Notes under the pieces: generated by a model
What the model saw: only the letters and a program-made list of their open reading frames with translations
What the model was told of the DNA's origin: nothing
Databases searched by the model: none
Made by a program: the position numbers and the translations under genes
From: Phil1 sp964487565
GTDB taxonomy: Bacteria > Bacillota > Clostridia > Christensenellales > CAG-138
Assembly (NCBI GenBank): GCA_964487565.1
Contig: CAZARN010000018.1
Span: forward strand, 1-39,399
Reading direction: 5' to 3'
Length of the DNA stretch: 39,399 nt
Shown: piece after piece, positions 8,000 to 16,252 of the stretch
Position numbering within the stretch: position 1 is the first letter of the stretch
Layout: every line of letters starts with the position of its first letter

Positions 8000-8677
8000 A
8001 TGCGGTATTCAATCGAAGGCGGCTCTCTGCCCGTCGTGATGATCCAGCTCAATCCCGGCGAGGCGCTCATCAGCGAATCCGGCGGACGCACCTGGGCGCG
8101 CGGTCCCGTCGTGACCGAACAGACGAGCGAGGGCGGCGCAGGCAAAGCCATCGGGCGTATGTTCATGGGCGAAAGCCTTTTCCTTTCAAAATACACGGCG
8201 CAGGGCCCGGCTGAGATCGCTTTCGCGTCCAGCTTCCCCGGCCGTATAATCGCGCGCGAACTCGCCCCGGGCGAGAGCATAATATGTCAGAAAACATCCT
8301 TCCTCTGCGGCACATACGGGGTACAGCTCGCCGTGCATTTCAACAAAAAGGTTGGCGCGGGCTTCTTCGGCGGCGAGGGCTTCATCATGCAGCGTATCAC
8401 AGGCCCCGGCCTTGTTTTTCTTGAGGTCGACGGTCACTGCGTCGAATACGATCTTCAGAGCGGCGAACAGATCGTGTGCGACACGGGCGTGCTTGCCATG
8501 ATGGACATGACCTGCACGCTCGATGTGCAGATGGTCAAGGGCGTAAAGAACGTCTTATTCGGCGGCGAAGGCCTCATCGACACTATCGTTACAGGCCCCG
8601 GCCACGTCTGCCTGCAAACCATGACCATCGCCCAGCTTGCAAAGCAGCTCGTTCCGTACCTTCCGAACAAAAACTGA
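8000..8677 (+). CDS. AIM24/TIGR00266 family protein
   Basis: A 225-residue AIM24-family protein built from repeated beta strands (a double-stranded beta-prism fold). Family landmarks are the N-terminal VVMIQLNPGEALISESGG, the middle PGRIIARELAPGESIICQK and the repeated GGEGFIMQRITGPGLVFLE / GGEGLIDTIVTGPGHVCLQT pairs. The molecular role of the bacterial proteins is not established; the name comes from a mitochondrial inner-membrane protein of yeast. There is no signal peptide or membrane helix. AGGAGG lies 8 bases before the ATG. The serine dehydratase-like gene follows 59 bases later in the same direction. Confidence 0.9.
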   Translation: MRYSIEGGSLPVVMIQLNPGEALISESGGRTWARGPVVTEQTSEGGAGKAIGRMFMGESLFLSKYTAQGPAEIAFASSFPGRIIARELAPGESIICQKTSFLCGTYGVQLAVHFNKKVGAGFFGGEGFIMQRITGPGLVFLEVDGHCVEYDLQSGEQIVCDTGVLAMMDMTCTLDVQMVKGVKNVLFGGEGLIDTIVTGPGHVCLQTMTIAQLAKQLVPYLPNKN

Positions 8678-8689
8678 AACGCATTCCGT

Positions 8690-8712
8690 GCGGCCGGCCA
8701 AGCGCCGGCCGC
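8690..8712 (+). repeat. GC-rich hairpin between AIM24 and serine dehydratase-like genes
   Basis: A perfect 9-base stem (GCGGCCGGC / GCCGGCCGC) with a 5-base loop, 12 bases after the AIM24 stop. No T run follows, so it is more likely a partial attenuator or RNA-stabilising hairpin than a full terminator. Confidence 0.6.
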
Positions 8713-8736
8713 CGCTTCGTACAAAGAGGCTCAAAG

Positions 8737-10293
8737 ATGAAAAAGCTACCCTCGATATTCAACGACGTTCTCTCACCGATAACGCCGGGGCCTTCAAGCT
8801 CGAACACCGCGGGCGTTCACCGTATCCTGTTCACTTTATCGGAGCTTCTGGGCTGCGCCGCGGAGTCTCTTGTGATGGAGATGCGCGACGACGGCGGCTT
8901 TGCGGACACCTTTTTCGGTATGCAGAGCGACCTTGCGGCAACGGCGGGGGCAATGGGTATTGCGCTCGACGCCCGCGCGCTTTCCGGCATCGGGCAGAAA
9001 GCCGACGCGCGGTCGCTGACGCGCCGTTTCTTCTTCTCGCCCGATATCCCGCGCGATCCATCAGAGTGCGCGAGAATAACCCTTTCTGGCGGCGGCAGGA
9101 GCATTTCCGCTTTCGCCTCTTCGCTTGGCGGCGGCGCGTTCTTACTGAGCGAGATCGAAGGCTTTTGCGTTGATATTTCGGGTTATGACAGCTGCGTTCT
9201 CATCGCACTCGATCACGCATCCGATCCCGGCGCGGCCGCCGCCCGCGCGTCGCTTCTTTTTGAGGGCGACGCAAGGGTATGCCGAAGGCCGGCCTCTGCG
9301 CTCACCGCGGGCACTTTTGCGGCGCTCATCGAGGTGCATACGCAAAACGCGCCCGGGCCCGAAGCCGCGGCACAGCTCATGGCCATACCGCATGCGGAGC
9401 GCGTAATGCTCGCTTCGAGACGTTATCCCTTCAATTCCATAAAGGACGCGGCCGCGCCGTTTACAAACGCGCGCGAACTGCTTTCATACTCGCTTGAGAC
9501 AGGCAGGACCCTTTATGAATGCGCCGTCGAATACGAGGGCGCGCTCACGGGTCTTTGTGAAAAAGAGATCGCGGATCACGCGCGCCGCCTGTGGGATATT
9601 ACCGCTTGCGCGGTCGAAACAGGGCTGAACGGCGTGTGTTTTGAGGGCGTTACCGAGCCGCGCGCGGCCACGCTGCCCGAGATCATGCCCGTCCCGCTCG
9701 GCGCGGGGGATCTTGCCATCCGCGCGGCGCTTGCCGTTATGGAAACAAGCTGCGCGCACGGCACGATCGTGTGTATGCCCACCGGCGGTTCCTCTGGCGT
9801 GGTGCCGGGGGCTATAATGGGCGTTTCGCGCGCGCTTCATCTTAAAATGGAAAACGAGCTGCGCGCCCTCATCGTTTCCGGACTCATAGGCGCTTTCTTT
9901 TTTGAAACGAATTATTCAGGCTCCCTCGGCTGTCAGGCTGAAGTTGGCGTCGCCGCCGCCATGGCGGCGGCGGCGGTCTCGGAGATGAAATGTCAAAACG
10001 CGCGGACCGCGCTTGAAGCAGCTTCCTTTGCCGTGCAAAGCCTATTGGGCCTTGTGTGCGATCCCATCGCGGGCTATGTGCAGCTTCCCTGCTTCATACG
10101 CAACATGACCGGCGTCACGACCGCGCTCACCGCGTCTAACGCCGCCCTTTCCGGCATGAAGTCAGGCGTGCCGCTCGATGAAATGGCCGCGGTGCTCCTT
10201 GATGTGGGTAAAGCGCTGCGCCCCGCAAATGCCTGCGGCACATGCAACGCGCCCCATGCAAGGCAGCTTGAACGCGCGCTCACCGGCCGATGA
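8737..10293 (+). CDS. Fused L-serine ammonia-lyase-like iron-sulfur enzyme (beta-alpha), atypical
   Basis: A 518-residue single-chain member of the iron-sulfur L-serine dehydratase family (serine to pyruvate plus ammonia). The beta part is about residues 1-180 and the alpha part about 240-518. Cluster ligands expected of the family are present: Cys 399 (GCQAEVG), Cys 441 (GLVCDPIAG) and Cys 452 (LPCFIRN). The alpha part has the PTGGSSGVVPGA loop. Two features are odd. The family signature SSSHTxG reads SSSNTAG (Asn 23). The C-terminus ends ANACGTCNAPHARQ with two extra cysteines (500, 503) where relatives have a GGLA-type tail. The substrate may therefore not be serine. The ATG follows AGAGG; a longer frame upstream overlaps AIM24 and is not real. 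Its end overlaps the convergent glycosylase gene by 14 bases. Confidence 0.8.
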   Translation: MKKLPSIFNDVLSPITPGPSSSNTAGVHRILFTLSELLGCAAESLVMEMRDDGGFADTFFGMQSDLAATAGAMGIALDARALSGIGQKADARSLTRRFFFSPDIPRDPSECARITLSGGGRSISAFASSLGGGAFLLSEIEGFCVDISGYDSCVLIALDHASDPGAAAARASLLFEGDARVCRRPASALTAGTFAALIEVHTQNAPGPEAAAQLMAIPHAERVMLASRRYPFNSIKDAAAPFTNARELLSYSLETGRTLYECAVEYEGALTGLCEKEIADHARRLWDITACAVETGLNGVCFEGVTEPRAATLPEIMPVPLGAGDLAIRAALAVMETSCAHGTIVCMPTGGSSGVVPGAIMGVSRALHLKMENELRALIVSGLIGAFFFETNYSGSLGCQAEVGVAAAMAAAAVSEMKCQNARTALEAASFAVQSLLGLVCDPIAGYVQLPCFIRNMTGVTTALTASNAALSGMKSGVPLDEMAAVLLDVGKALRPANACGTCNAPHARQLERALTGR

Positions 10294-10786
10294 GCGCCGC
10301 CCGCCACGCCGCGACGAGCTTTTCAAGGCTCCATGCGGCGTTTGCGGGGCTTGTCGAAGGTAAAAGTACGGCCTCGATGCCTGTGCTTTCGAACCCGTAT
10401 TTCATATAAAGCGAATATGCGGCTTTTCCGTTTGCGTATATGCGCGTTATGCGGCTTTTCCCAACGATACCCGCGATATCGTGTGCCACGGGGTCCTCTA
10501 TCGTCGCGTCGGACGATCCGCGGATATCGCAGCTTTCAAGCACATCCCAAAGCGCCGTTTCGTGCCTTTGCATGAGAAGGCGCTTTTCCTGTATGCTCTG
10601 CGGAACGCTCTCATCCCACACGGCGGCAGTCACGCGCCAAAAACGGTTTTGCGGGTTGCCGTAATAGAAGCCCTCCGCGCGCGAGCGCGCCGAAGGAAAT
10701 GATCCCAGAATGAGCGCGCGGCTGTTCTCATCCCAAACCGGGCCGAACGGATGAACCTGATGTTCGGTTTGCTGTTTTTTATCCAT
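10280..10786 (-). CDS. DNA-deoxyinosine glycosylase (UDG family 6, hypoxanthine-DNA glycosylase)
   Basis: A 168-residue uracil-DNA-glycosylase-fold protein of the family that removes hypoxanthine from deaminated DNA. The family block is clear: HPFGPVWDENSRALILGSFPS, then SRAEGFYYGNPQNRFW (residues ~12-50), and late VLLPSTSPANAAW, corresponding to the DNA-intercalation/LPSTSP motif. It opens base-excision repair by cutting the N-glycosidic bond. The ATG must be the start, because the conserved part begins within 12 residues and no other start codon is near. There is no ribosome site, and a TATAAT ends only 6 bases before the ATG, so the transcript may be leaderless. Its 3' end overlaps the convergent serine dehydratase-like gene. 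Confidence 0.88.
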   Translation of the reverse strand: MDKKQQTEHQVHPFGPVWDENSRALILGSFPSARSRAEGFYYGNPQNRFWRVTAAVWDESVPQSIQEKRLLMQRHETALWDVLESCDIRGSSDATIEDPVAHDIAGIVGKSRITRIYANGKAAYSLYMKYGFESTGIEAVLLPSTSPANAAWSLEKLVAAWRAALIGR

Positions 10787-10792
10787 GGAAGG

Positions 10793-10801
10793 ATTATAAC
10801 A
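10793..10801 (-). promoter_or_regulatory. Extended -10 promoter at the glycosylase start codon
   Basis: Read leftward: TGTTATAAT, then CCTTCC, then the ATG. Transcription would start at or next to the A of the start codon. No convincing -35 hexamer is present. Confidence 0.5.
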
Positions 10802-10828
10802 TATTCACGCAACACGGTGTACGGGAGG

Positions 10829-12574
10829 TCAGGCAATGTAATTTTCAGCCTGCGTCCTGTACATTCTTGCATACTCTCCGTTTTTTGCGACAAGCTCGCA
10901 GTGCGTTCCTTGTTCTTCGATCCTGCCGTCCTTCATCACGATTATACGGTCCGCAAGCGCCGTGGTCGTCAGTCTGTGCGTTATGAATATGCAGCTGCGT
11001 CCGGCAGAAGCATCAAACATGTTGCGGATTATCGCGCTTTCTGCGAATGCGTCTATCGCCGAATTCGGTTCGTCAAGCACGATAAGCGGCGCTTCCCGCA
11101 CAAACGCCCGAGCAAGCGCCACCCGCTGCCACTCCCCTCCGGAAAGGTCACGCCCGCCGAAACGAAGGCTCAGCATCTCGTCAAGGCCTGCAAAAAGTTC
11201 TCCGCCGCAAACAGTTTTATATGCCCCGGCAAGCGCCCCATCGTCATTGAGCTTTGAAGGTTCTCCCATGGCGATATTCTCCCTCAGGCTCATTTCATAG
11301 CGCATATAGTCCTGCATAAGTGCGCTTGCGCGCGACGGTTCATGCCCGCCGATATCGACACTGCCTTCATCCGGGCGGTAAAGCTGCAAAATAAGCTTTG
11401 CAAGCGTGGATTTTCCGGACCCGTTCTCGCCCACGAGCGCCACCCGTTCGCCAGGGGCGATCTCAATGCTCACGCCGTCCACGGCTTTCCTGACTCCGTC
11501 GTATGAGAAAGACACGTTTTTGAGCGATACGCCCACGGGCTCCGCGTTGTTACCGATGCCTCGTCCGCGGCTCGCTTTCGCAGTATCCGCAAGCTTCAAA
11601 AACAACGAACAATCCCGTCCGAAAACATCCATATCACCGATATTCGTGACCAACGATTCAAGCGCGCTCGACAATGTCAAAAGCGAGTTGACAACAAGCA
11701 TCACCGAGCCGACCGCTCCCGCTTTGCCGATTGCGGTAAAGCCGAACACAGCCATCAACAAATATGCGCCGAGCGATATCACAAGCGGCGAAAGATTCCT
11801 TCTGAACAAGCCCGCCGTATCGCTTTTTATGCTTGCTTTGGCATATGTGTCAAACGCCTTTTCCCAACGGCTTACATACCATGGCAATCTTCCCGACGTC
11901 TTCAGCTCTGCAAAAGCATATCTGTCGTTTATTTTTTTGATCAGCGATTGCTGGTAATAGTTTGTAAAAGCCGCTTCCTTGGCGCGTTTGAAAGCTCCAT
12001 TGTTGGCGCTGTAATATATATACCCACCGGCAACAGCCAGCACAAGCATGACGCACGCAAGCGCCGGACTCACTGTGAACACGATGATCAGGGCAGATAT
12101 CGTCATAATCAGCGTCTGTACCGAAGACAACGCGAGCATCGGAACCATGGACAGAAACATACCCGAAAGGTTCAATGCGGCTTCAATGTCCTCGGTATAC
12201 TCCTGCTTTTCGCGCTGCCTTACATCCGTCTTTTTTACGCTGTCAAGTATGAAGCGCCTCAACGGAAGCTCCATTTTCAGCTCGATAAGCTTCCCCAAAT
12301 ATCTATTCAACACGGAAAGCATCATCGTCACGCCGGAGAGCGCTGCGATGGCCACAACGCAAATGACGAGCGCGGAGCTTTCGCCCTCCATAAAATTCTC
12401 CGCAGCACGCGCTGTGAGGACGGTTGTGGCCGGTGCGATGAGGCCCCCGATCAATGCCACAGGTATGAGCAGAAAAACGAGCTTTTTCTGGAGTTTCAGT
12501 ATGAGCCCGATCATGCTGAAAAGCGCCTCCGTATTTTTCAGCGCCTCCGGTTTTCCCTTTGCATTTTTGCTCAT
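10829..12574 (-). CDS. ABC transporter, fused permease and ATPase (exporter half, subunit 2)
   Basis: A 581-residue type IV (exporter-fold) half transporter. The membrane domain covers about residues 30-315 and the ATPase domain 345-581. Walker A is GENGSGKST (382-390), the signature is LSGGE (477-481), Walker B ends IVLDEP (498-503) and the switch His is 533; all catalytic residues are intact. There is no C39 peptidase domain. It should pair with the neighbouring half transporter to export a small molecule, lipid or peptide; the substrate is unknown. The start is the ATG that overlaps the previous stop (ATGA) behind AAGGGAG, so the two subunits are translationally coupled. A 10-codon longer frame is less likely. 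Confidence 0.9.
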   Translation of the reverse strand: MSKNAKGKPEALKNTEALFSMIGLILKLQKKLVFLLIPVALIGGLIAPATTVLTARAAENFMEGESSALVICVVAIAALSGVTMMLSVLNRYLGKLIELKMELPLRRFILDSVKKTDVRQREKQEYTEDIEAALNLSGMFLSMVPMLALSSVQTLIMTISALIIVFTVSPALACVMLVLAVAGGYIYYSANNGAFKRAKEAAFTNYYQQSLIKKINDRYAFAELKTSGRLPWYVSRWEKAFDTYAKASIKSDTAGLFRRNLSPLVISLGAYLLMAVFGFTAIGKAGAVGSVMLVVNSLLTLSSALESLVTNIGDMDVFGRDCSLFLKLADTAKASRGRGIGNNAEPVGVSLKNVSFSYDGVRKAVDGVSIEIAPGERVALVGENGSGKSTLAKLILQLYRPDEGSVDIGGHEPSRASALMQDYMRYEMSLRENIAMGEPSKLNDDGALAGAYKTVCGGELFAGLDEMLSLRFGGRDLSGGEWQRVALARAFVREAPLIVLDEPNSAIDAFAESAIIRNMFDASAGRSCIFITHRLTTTALADRIIVMKDGRIEEQGTHCELVAKNGEYARMYRTQAENYIA

Positions 12575-14310
12575 TGCCCGTCTCCCTTCCCGGTTGTATA
12601 CCATGCCGCCTGCTCGTTGAACATAGCAGCGTAATAACCGTTCTCAGCCATCAGCTCGTCGTGCGTGCCTTGTTCCGTGAACATGCCGTCGCGCATCACA
12701 TATATACTGTCGGCATGACGCACGGCGCCCAGACGGTGCGTGATAAGTATCACCGCGCGCTCGGCGAACTCCTTCATGGCGTTATTGAATATTTGCATCT
12801 CAGCAACAGGATCGAGCGAAGCCGTCGGCTCGTCGAGGATGACAAGCGGCGCCTCCGGCGCAAAGCTGCACCGTGCAAGCGCGATCTTTTGCCATTCGCC
12901 GCCGGAAAAATCTTCCCCGCCCACAAATAAGCTTTCGCCCGTTATCGTTTCAGGATCTATGCTGCCGAGGAAGGGATCGATACGCCCCGCGCGTTCCGCG
13001 TCAAACTTTGCACAGCCAAGGGTGATGTTCTCGCCCACCGTGAGTCCGTAAAACTTTCCGTAAGTTTGGAAAAGGGCATATGCAGGCAGCTTTTTGCCGT
13101 TGAGCAGAAGCGCTTCCGGATCGGCGCCGAATATGCGCACCTTTCCGCCGCCATTCGGATACAGCCCGAGCAGGATGTTTATGAGCGTGGACTTGCCGGC
13201 GCCGTTCTCGCCGACTATTGCGACGTGTTCGCCCTTCTCTATGTGAATGCTTATATCGCGAAGGATCACATTGTCGCCATAAGCGAATGAAACATGCTCC
13301 GCATCCACCGCTGCGGCCTGCATATCCGGCATGACAACGTTTTCATTTACCTTATCCGTTCGCTTGCATTTATCCTCAAATACAAGAAAATCTTCCATGC
13401 TGCGGCGATAGCTGAGCATTTTGCCCATGCTGCTTCCGGCTTGCGTCGCGGAGGATGTGACCGCTTTCATTGCGACGATGATCGCCGTGAGCGCGCCCGC
13501 CGAGATCAGGTCGCTGCCCATGATCACCGCCACCATTCCCGCGCCCGCAATGAGCGCCTGTATCGCATTCAAAGCGATATTAAGTCTCGACAATTGCAGT
13601 TGCTGTTCTTTGCGCAGCTGCACGCTCCGGTTATAATAGTCTTCCATCGAGGGATCAATAACTTCATCCGTGCCGAAGAGCGCCATCTCATACATGGCGT
13701 TTTTATCGACATACAAGTTGTTATAATAATCCTTCCTGTCATCAAGCATGTGAAATATCGATCGCTCGCTGCGCTGCTTCTCCTGTACTTTCACATTCAC
13801 ATAGCACGCAGCGCAAACAAGCAGCACCGCGCACACCGCCGCGATCGTCCCGCCGAAGGAAGCAAGCATGACTGCATATGAGATCATAGCCGAAACGGCT
13901 GTGATTATATCGGCTGAATAACCCAACACCCCGTTTGCCGAATAGATCGCGTTGTCGGATGCGGCCCCGGCTGCGCCGTGATACTCCGGCGTCAGATATT
14001 CAAAATACGGCACGGAGGAAGCAAGACTGACGATTCGCAGGCTCACCGCTTTACTGATCTTTAGCGGTATGCTGTTGCGCAGATAATCAACGAGCGCGGT
14101 TATCAAGGCTGCCGCTGCGGTGAGCGCTGCGGACATGCCGAGCGAATGCCACAGCGTCCCGGCGTTGCCCGCGCCCGAAACGATGCCGACGAGCGAATCC
14201 ACCACGTCGGCCAGAAGCTTTGTCGTATACGCACCCAGCGGCCCGAGACCGATCGACGTCGCGAAATAAGCAAGACTTTTCCACGGACAAAGCAACACGC
14301 CAAGGCGCAT
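12571..14310 (-). CDS. ABC transporter, fused permease and ATPase (exporter half, subunit 1)
   Basis: A half transporter of 579 residues from the first ATG. Walker A is GENGAGKST (367-375), the signature is FSGGE (468-472), Walker B is ILDEP (491-495) and the switch His is 525; both ATPase sites of the heterodimer look competent. The membrane domain lacks a normal cytosolic lead-in when started at the ATG, and no ribosome site precedes it. Sixteen further codons upstream read KHKAGKKKYKPVLEI, a typical ABC N-terminus, and are preceded by AGGGGGG, 8 bases and an ATA codon. The true start may therefore be this ATA (14356-14358). The partner gene follows with a 4-base overlap. The unit lies 246 bases beyond the Nif3 genes in the same direction but has its own candidate promoter. 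Confidence 0.88.
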   Translation of the reverse strand: MRLGVLLCPWKSLAYFATSIGLGPLGAYTTKLLADVVDSLVGIVSGAGNAGTLWHSLGMSAALTAAAALITALVDYLRNSIPLKISKAVSLRIVSLASSVPYFEYLTPEYHGAAGAASDNAIYSANGVLGYSADIITAVSAMISYAVMLASFGGTIAAVCAVLLVCAACYVNVKVQEKQRSERSIFHMLDDRKDYYNNLYVDKNAMYEMALFGTDEVIDPSMEDYYNRSVQLRKEQQLQLSRLNIALNAIQALIAGAGMVAVIMGSDLISAGALTAIIVAMKAVTSSATQAGSSMGKMLSYRRSMEDFLVFEDKCKRTDKVNENVVMPDMQAAAVDAEHVSFAYGDNVILRDISIHIEKGEHVAIVGENGAGKSTLINILLGLYPNGGGKVRIFGADPEALLLNGKKLPAYALFQTYGKFYGLTVGENITLGCAKFDAERAGRIDPFLGSIDPETITGESLFVGGEDFSGGEWQKIALARCSFAPEAPLVILDEPTASLDPVAEMQIFNNAMKEFAERAVILITHRLGAVRHADSIYVMRDGMFTEQGTHDELMAENGYYAAMFNEQAAWYTTGKGDGQ

Positions 14311-14426
14311 TATCTCAAGTACGGGCTTATATTTCTTTTTCCCGGCTTTGTGTTTTATACTATTTTCCCCCCTCTATCAAATGAAACGGACGTGAAGACG
14401 GCAACAATTCGGAAATGAACATCATT

Positions 14427-14455
14427 ATATTATTATACAGGCAATACTGTGTAAA
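14427..14455 (-). promoter_or_regulatory. Candidate promoter of the ABC exporter operon
   Basis: Read leftward: TTTACA, a 17-base spacer, TAATAT; a TATAAT also occurs 3 bases further on (20-base spacing). It is AT-rich in an otherwise GC-rich region and about 70 bases ahead of the likely ATA start. Confidence 0.5.
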
Positions 14456-14502
14456 TAACGCCTTTCACCAGCTTTTTTCGGTTTATGTCATTGCACACAT
14501 AC

Positions 14503-14536
14503 GCCGTGAGGCCGTGTGAAAACACAGCCCCACGGC
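14503..14536 (-). repeat. Imperfect hairpin after the last Nif3 gene
   Basis: GCCGTG...CACGGC with partial inner pairing (GGC/GCC and TGTG/CACA), 21 bases beyond the stop of the last gene of the leftward operon. No T run follows in the transcript, so it is at best a weak or Rho-assisted stop. Confidence 0.35.
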
Positions 14537-14556
14537 AGGAGGGATATCCGCTGCTG

Positions 14557-15387
14557 TTAAAATTCCGGCGAAAGCAGGCCGCTCATGCGCACGACTTCGA
14601 CCCCGCGCGCCTCCCACGCCTCAATGATACGGTTCATGCCGTATGAATCGCTTGCCATATGGCCTGCGTTTATAATATTTCCTATGTGCGCTTCATCGAC
14701 CTTTTTCACATCTTCGCCCGTGCAGTGCATCAGCACGAGCGTACCTATACCCGCGCGGAAATAGGCGTTGTAAACGTCAGGGCCTCCGCCCGTCACACCG
14801 CTCATTATCACATGGATCCTGCCTGCATAGCTTTCAGGTTCGCCCACGGCGATCTTTGGTTCAAACACAGCGTGAGAATATTCCGGTATTTCCTTGAAAA
14901 CATCGAGCACATCGCAGAGGCGCGTGCGCGGTTTCTCGGCGAAACGCGCGTCAAACATTTTCTGCAAGGCCGTCTCAACGATTATGTCGGCAGGGGTATG
15001 GATGCACACATAAGGCATCTTCAGTATTTTTGAAGCGCTCGCGTTGCGGTCGTTGTTTGAGAAAAGGCGGTAATCGCTCCCTTCTCCGGCGCTCGCATTT
15101 ATGAGCTTCTGCGCCTCGGTTAACGGTATGCCGTTTTCAAACATCGCATAGCGCTGTTCGAGAAACAGCTCGTCCATCCCCTTCGTATTCGTGCAGCGCG
15201 GATGATGGCTCACCACGCAGTCAAAGTCCAGCATCCGGCCTATCACAAGCTCCTGCACGTTCATGTCAATACCGACAAGGGCTTTTTTGATATTCTCGCC
15301 CGGATTTATCACTGCCGCATCGGCGGGGCAGCTTTTGAGTTTTGCAAGCTCCAGCGCGGCGTCAAGCATTTCCTTTGTATTCATCAT
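14557..15387 (-). CDS. Nif3-family metal-binding protein, third of three (Nif3c)
   Basis: A 276-residue Nif3/DUF34-family protein, in the class annotated as 'GTP cyclohydrolase 1 type 2 homologue'. The biochemical role of the family is unsettled; it binds a dinuclear metal centre and forms rings. Predicted ligands are all present: His 61-His 62 (SHHP), His 130 and Asp 134 (HTPAD), His 243 and Asp 247 (GHMASD). The family usually has Glu at the last position; all three copies here have Asp. It starts at the first of two adjacent ATG codons, 5 bases after the stop of the previous copy behind GGGGTGA. It is clearly closer to Nif3a than to Nif3b and is the last gene of the leftward operon. Confidence 0.82.
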   Translation of the reverse strand: MMNTKEMLDAALELAKLKSCPADAAVINPGENIKKALVGIDMNVQELVIGRMLDFDCVVSHHPRCTNTKGMDELFLEQRYAMFENGIPLTEAQKLINASAGEGSDYRLFSNNDRNASASKILKMPYVCIHTPADIIVETALQKMFDARFAEKPRTRLCDVLDVFKEIPEYSHAVFEPKIAVGEPESYAGRIHVIMSGVTGGGPDVYNAYFRAGIGTLVLMHCTGEDVKKVDEAHIGNIINAGHMASDSYGMNRIIEAWEARGVEVVRMSGLLSPEF

Positions 15388-15392
15388 AGCCT

Positions 15393-16247
15393 TCACCCCA
15401 ATATACCCGAAAATTTGTCCACCGTGAGGCCTTTTTCCTCCCACGCGGCGATTATCCTGTTCATGCCTATGGAATCTGCGACCATATGGCCTATGCACAC
15501 CACGTTGCCTATCTTCTGCTCAATTATCGCCTTTTTCTCATCCGCGCCGAGATATTTCACGATCAGCGTGCCCACGCCGTGGCGGAACAGGCTTTTGAAT
15601 ATCTCCGCGTCGCCAAGTTCAGGGTTGTATCCGTCCATAAACACGCATTCCGAAAGCCCCGTGAACATTACTGCGATCTTACCCGCATGGCTTTCCGGAT
15701 CGCCCACGAGCGCCTTCGGTTCAAGCGACCATGCTTTTGTTTCCGGATATTCCTTCAAGGCTTCGACGATCTCGTCGAGCGTCGTGAACGGCTTGCCGGC
15801 AAAACGGGCGTCCATATCCTGTTGGACAGTCTTTTCGGCAATGCGGCACGCGGGGCTCATGATCGTCATGAAAGGAAGGCCAAGCGTCCTCGCGCCCATC
15901 GCCTCGCGGTTGTGATCCATGGCGTTTTTACTTTTGTCAGCCTTCGCCGCGCGTCCTGAGATCACGCGCTCGACCTCTATCGGGCTTATGCCGTGTGAAG
16001 TGAGATATTCCGCTGGCAGCGTTTCCATCAGCTTGGAGCAGCCCTTGAGATCCTCTGTTCTCGTGTGGTGACCTACAACGCAGTCATAACCCATCACCTT
16101 GCCAACGCCAAGCTCCGGATTGTTTATATCCAGCCCTGCAAGCACCTTTTTGATGTTTTCGCCGGGAACGATCTCAGCCGTATCAGCCGGGCATTCGTCA
16201 AGGCCTGCAAGCGCAAGCGCGATATCAAGCATTTCTTTCGTATTCAT
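15393..16247 (-). CDS. Nif3-family protein with altered metal site, second of three (Nif3b)
   Basis: A 284-residue Nif3-family protein aligned along its length with its two neighbours (MNTKEMLDIAL start; GHMVADSIGMNRII near the end). It keeps His 60-His 61 (GHHT, without the usual Pro) and His 254/Asp 258. The HTPAD motif of the other two copies reads MSPAC here, so His becomes Met 130 and Asp becomes Cys 134. Two of the predicted metal ligands are therefore changed. It may be a non-catalytic partner or bind a different metal. It has a short extra stretch around residues 200-215. The ATG is 5 bases after the Nif3a stop behind GGGTGA; upstream in-frame sequence belongs to Nif3a. Confidence 0.8.
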   Translation of the reverse strand: MNTKEMLDIALALAGLDECPADTAEIVPGENIKKVLAGLDINNPELGVGKVMGYDCVVGHHTRTEDLKGCSKLMETLPAEYLTSHGISPIEVERVISGRAAKADKSKNAMDHNREAMGARTLGLPFMTIMSPACRIAEKTVQQDMDARFAGKPFTTLDEIVEALKEYPETKAWSLEPKALVGDPESHAGKIAVMFTGLSECVFMDGYNPELGDAEIFKSLFRHGVGTLIVKYLGADEKKAIIEQKIGNVVCIGHMVADSIGMNRIIAAWEEKGLTVDKFSGILG

Positions 16248-16252
16248 GCCGT

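Noticed and set aside
10829..14310. ABC exporter pair as part of a peptide-antibiotic (RiPP) cluster
   Set aside because: No C39 peptidase domain, no modification enzyme and no precursor gene is present. The pair has its own candidate promoter, so a link with the tld locus is only positional.
14503..14536. Full intrinsic terminator after the Nif3 genes
   Set aside because: The stem is imperfect and no T run follows in the transcript direction, so I list it only as a weak hairpin.
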